NCBI GenBank assembly: GCA_050013795.1
Contig: JBEKEO010000141.1
Coordinates: 1-8,185 of the forward strand
Direction: 5' to 3'
Origin: CAWHOW01 sp050013795
GTDB lineage: Bacteria > Bacteroidota > Bacteroidia > Bacteroidales > CG2-30-32-10
DNA length: 8,185 bases
Part shown: one piece after another, positions 6,874 through 8,185 of the stretch
How the letters are laid out: each line of letters begins with the position of its first letter
Position numbering within the stretch: the first letter of the stretch is position 1
Made by a program: the position numbers and the translations under genes
Notes under the pieces: model-generated
Seen by the model: only the letters and a program-made list of their open reading frames with translations
What the model was told of the DNA's origin: nothing
The model's database searches: none

Positions 6874-6963
6874 ATCGGGTTATTGAAAATATATCTTTCA
6901 GAAAAAACAAGCTATATATGATCTTTATGATTATTCCCAAGCATTAAAAGTGATTTATATTAT

Positions 6964-6971
6964 TACTTTTG
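6964..6971 (+). promoter_or_regulatory. -7 box of the second MFS gene, with degenerate -33
   Basis: TACTTTTG matches TAnnTTTG and sits 25 nt before the ATG at 6997. The flanking bases TTGC-GCA-TAA resemble those at the same place upstream of the first MFS gene, so the box appears to be part of the duplicated unit. No TTG lies at the expected 19-nt spacing. The aligned position upstream reads AAGCAT where the first copy has TTGCAT, at a spacing three bases longer. Confidence 0.5.
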
Positions 6972-6996
6972 CGGCAATAATTTAAGAATTACTATA

Positions 6997-8185
6997 ATGA
7001 CTGAAACTATCCACAAATTACTCAAAGATTCCAAAGCTGCACGCTGGTCGGCATTGTTGATAATCTCCTTTACCATGTTCACAGGTTATTATCTAACCGA
7101 TGTAATGTCGCCGCTCGAAAGAATGCTCGACTCGGAATTGCATTGGTCGGCTACTGATTATGGGTGGTTTTCGGGAGCCTACAGTTGGTTCAATGTGTTC
7201 TTTTTCTTCCTGATATTTGGAGGCATTATCCTCGATAAAATGGGTGTGCGCTTTACAGGAATAACATCTTGTATTGTAATGGTAATTGGCGCTGGTATTA
7301 AATATTGGGCTGTTTCCACTCATGCACTCGACGGTCAGACATGGACTATTATATGGACTTTCCCTGCACAGGTTTGGGTGGCATCTATTGGTTTTGCCAT
7401 ATTCGGTGTTGGATGTGAAGTTATATGTAATACTATTACCAAAATAATTGTAAAATGGTTTAAGGGTCATGAAATGGCCTTGGCTATGGGGCTTCAGTTA
7501 GCCATAGCGCGTTTAGGCACTGCATTGGCTCTTTCCACATCACTTCCTATTGCAAAAGCTTTCGGACATGTTTCTGCTCCTGTTTTGATTTGCCTTATCA
7601 TGTTATGTATAGGTCTACTTACATATATGGTTTATTGTGTTCAGGATAAGAAACTCGATAAATCGCTTGCTGAAGCAGCATTAAAAGGCAGCGACGAACC
7701 TGAAGAGGAATTCAGGACGAAAGATTTATTGTCTATTATGAAAAACAAAGCATTCTGGTATATTGCTATACTTTGTGTTCTGTTTTATTCAGCCGTTTTT
7801 CCTTTCCTTAAATATGCCACTAACTTAATGATCAATAAATTCGGCGTGGATGATTATTACGCAGGAATTATCCCATCCTTACTGCCTTTCGGTAATATAT
7901 TGCTAACCCCATTCTTTGGCAGTTATTACGATCGAAAAGGAAAAGGTGCCACCATCATGATTATTGGCTCTATACTGATTATCCTTGTGCATTTGCTCTT
8001 TGCAGTACCATTATTCAACAGCTATTTATTTGCTATCTTTTTAATCTTGATACTAGGTGTTGGATTTTCACTTGTTCCTTCCGCCATGTGGCCTTCTGTT
8101 CCTAAGTTTATTCCCGAAAATCAATTGGGAACGGCTTATTCTCTCATTGCTTGGGTTCAAAATATCGGTTTATGGGGAGTTCCTT
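6997..8185 (+). CDS. MFS transporter, MFSD1-like, second of a tandem pair, 3' end cut by window edge
   Basis: The frame is open from ATG 6997 to the end of the window, giving 396 residues with no stop. By comparison with its neighbour about 70 C-terminal residues are missing, including the last membrane helix. By hand alignment it is about 73% identical to the first MFS protein, with one 2-residue gap near residue 190. It keeps the same landmarks: DSKAARW near the N-terminus, GIILDKMGVR, WTFPAQVW, FKGHEMALAMGLQLA, GSYYDRKGKG, AMWPSV and VQNIGLWGVP. Differences cluster in the first periplasmic segment (41-60), the short stretch after GVGCEV (143-150), residues 180-206, and the central loop (227-250). 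The start is supported by the shared MTE beginning and an identical ATGACTGAA context. It is an inner-membrane carrier of unknown substrate. A terminator upstream and a -7 box suggest independent transcription. Confidence 0.9.
   Translation, partial: MTETIHKLLKDSKAARWSALLIISFTMFTGYYLTDVMSPLERMLDSELHWSATDYGWFSGAYSWFNVFFFFLIFGGIILDKMGVRFTGITSCIVMVIGAGIKYWAVSTHALDGQTWTIIWTFPAQVWVASIGFAIFGVGCEVICNTITKIIVKWFKGHEMALAMGLQLAIARLGTALALSTSLPIAKAFGHVSAPVLICLIMLCIGLLTYMVYCVQDKKLDKSLAEAALKGSDEPEEEFRTKDLLSIMKNKAFWYIAILCVLFYSAVFPFLKYATNLMINKFGVDDYYAGIIPSLLPFGNILLTPFFGSYYDRKGKGATIMIIGSILIILVHLLFAVPLFNSYLFAIFLILILGVGFSLVPSAMWPSVPKFIPENQLGTAYSLIAWVQNIGLWGVP

Larger units (their letters stand above)
5385..8185 (+). 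repeat. Diverged tandem duplication of a promoter-plus-MFS-gene unit
   Basis: Copy one spans about 5385-6819 and copy two starts at about 6964 and runs off the right edge. The similarity begins before the coding regions, at the -7 box (TTACATTTGCCGCA against TTACTTTTGCGGCA), and continues through the genes. This indicates duplication of a unit including at least part of the promoter. The terminator-containing spacer (6820-6963) has no obvious counterpart upstream of copy one. Confidence 0.75.

Noticed and set aside
5605..7470. Antisense ORFs in matching places of both MFS genes (5605-5988 and 7093-7470) that encode similar proteins
   Set aside because: Their similarity follows from conservation of the sense-strand transporters. 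The antisense products are His/Asn/Cys/Pro-rich shadow translations with no promoter or family resemblance.
6997..8185. Possibility that the second MFS copy is a pseudogene
   Set aside because: The frame is open for 396 codons to the window edge, and all signature motifs are kept.

Overview
The window looks like chromosomal DNA of an anaerobic or microaerophilic member of the Bacteroidota. It is AT-rich, and genes are preceded by A/T-rich leaders without clear Shine-Dalgarno sequences. Three promoters fit the Bacteroidota sigma-ABfr pattern (TTTG, then 19-20 nt, then TAnnTTTG). No rRNA, tRNA, CRISPR array, insertion sequence or phage gene was seen.

Left part, about 1-4024. A very large minus-strand gene runs off the left edge and encodes a YgfK-type flavin/iron-sulfur oxidoreductase. 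It is annotated in databases as a putative selenate reductase subunit and belongs to the molybdenum-hydroxylase/purine-catabolism neighbourhood of E. coli (ygfK, ssnA, xdhD, ygfJ/mocA). Divergently, 60 bp away, lies a MobA/MocA-like nucleotidyltransferase, the kind of enzyme that makes the cytidylylated molybdenum cofactor for xanthine-dehydrogenase-like hydroxylases. It overlaps by 4 nt a small MmcQ/YjbR-family gene. The reading is that one edge of a molybdenum-hydroxylase or purine-degradation cluster is present. The hydroxylase itself would lie beyond the left edge and is not seen.

Middle part, about 4025-5133. A minus-strand pair is made of a lipoprotein-anchored thioredoxin (WCKPC active site on a long polar tether) followed after 61 bp by an OsmC-type thiol peroxidase. 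This looks like a small thiol-redox/peroxide module, convergent with the mocA-mmcQ operon. A GAAA-loop hairpin between the convergent ends probably serves as a terminator.

Right part, about 5134-8185. A 282-bp divergent intergenic region carries a promoter for each flank. It is followed by two tandem plus-strand MFS transporters, about 73% identical by my hand alignment. The second is cut by the right edge. Each has its own promoter-like -7 box, and an intrinsic terminator separates them. Their closest family resemblance that I recognise is the MFSD1-like branch of MFS. The substrate cannot be read from sequence.

Nothing here is clearly a new defence or mobile system. The most interesting points are the YgfK/MocA arrangement, the recent-looking transporter duplication with uneven divergence, and the tethered-thioredoxin/OsmC pair.
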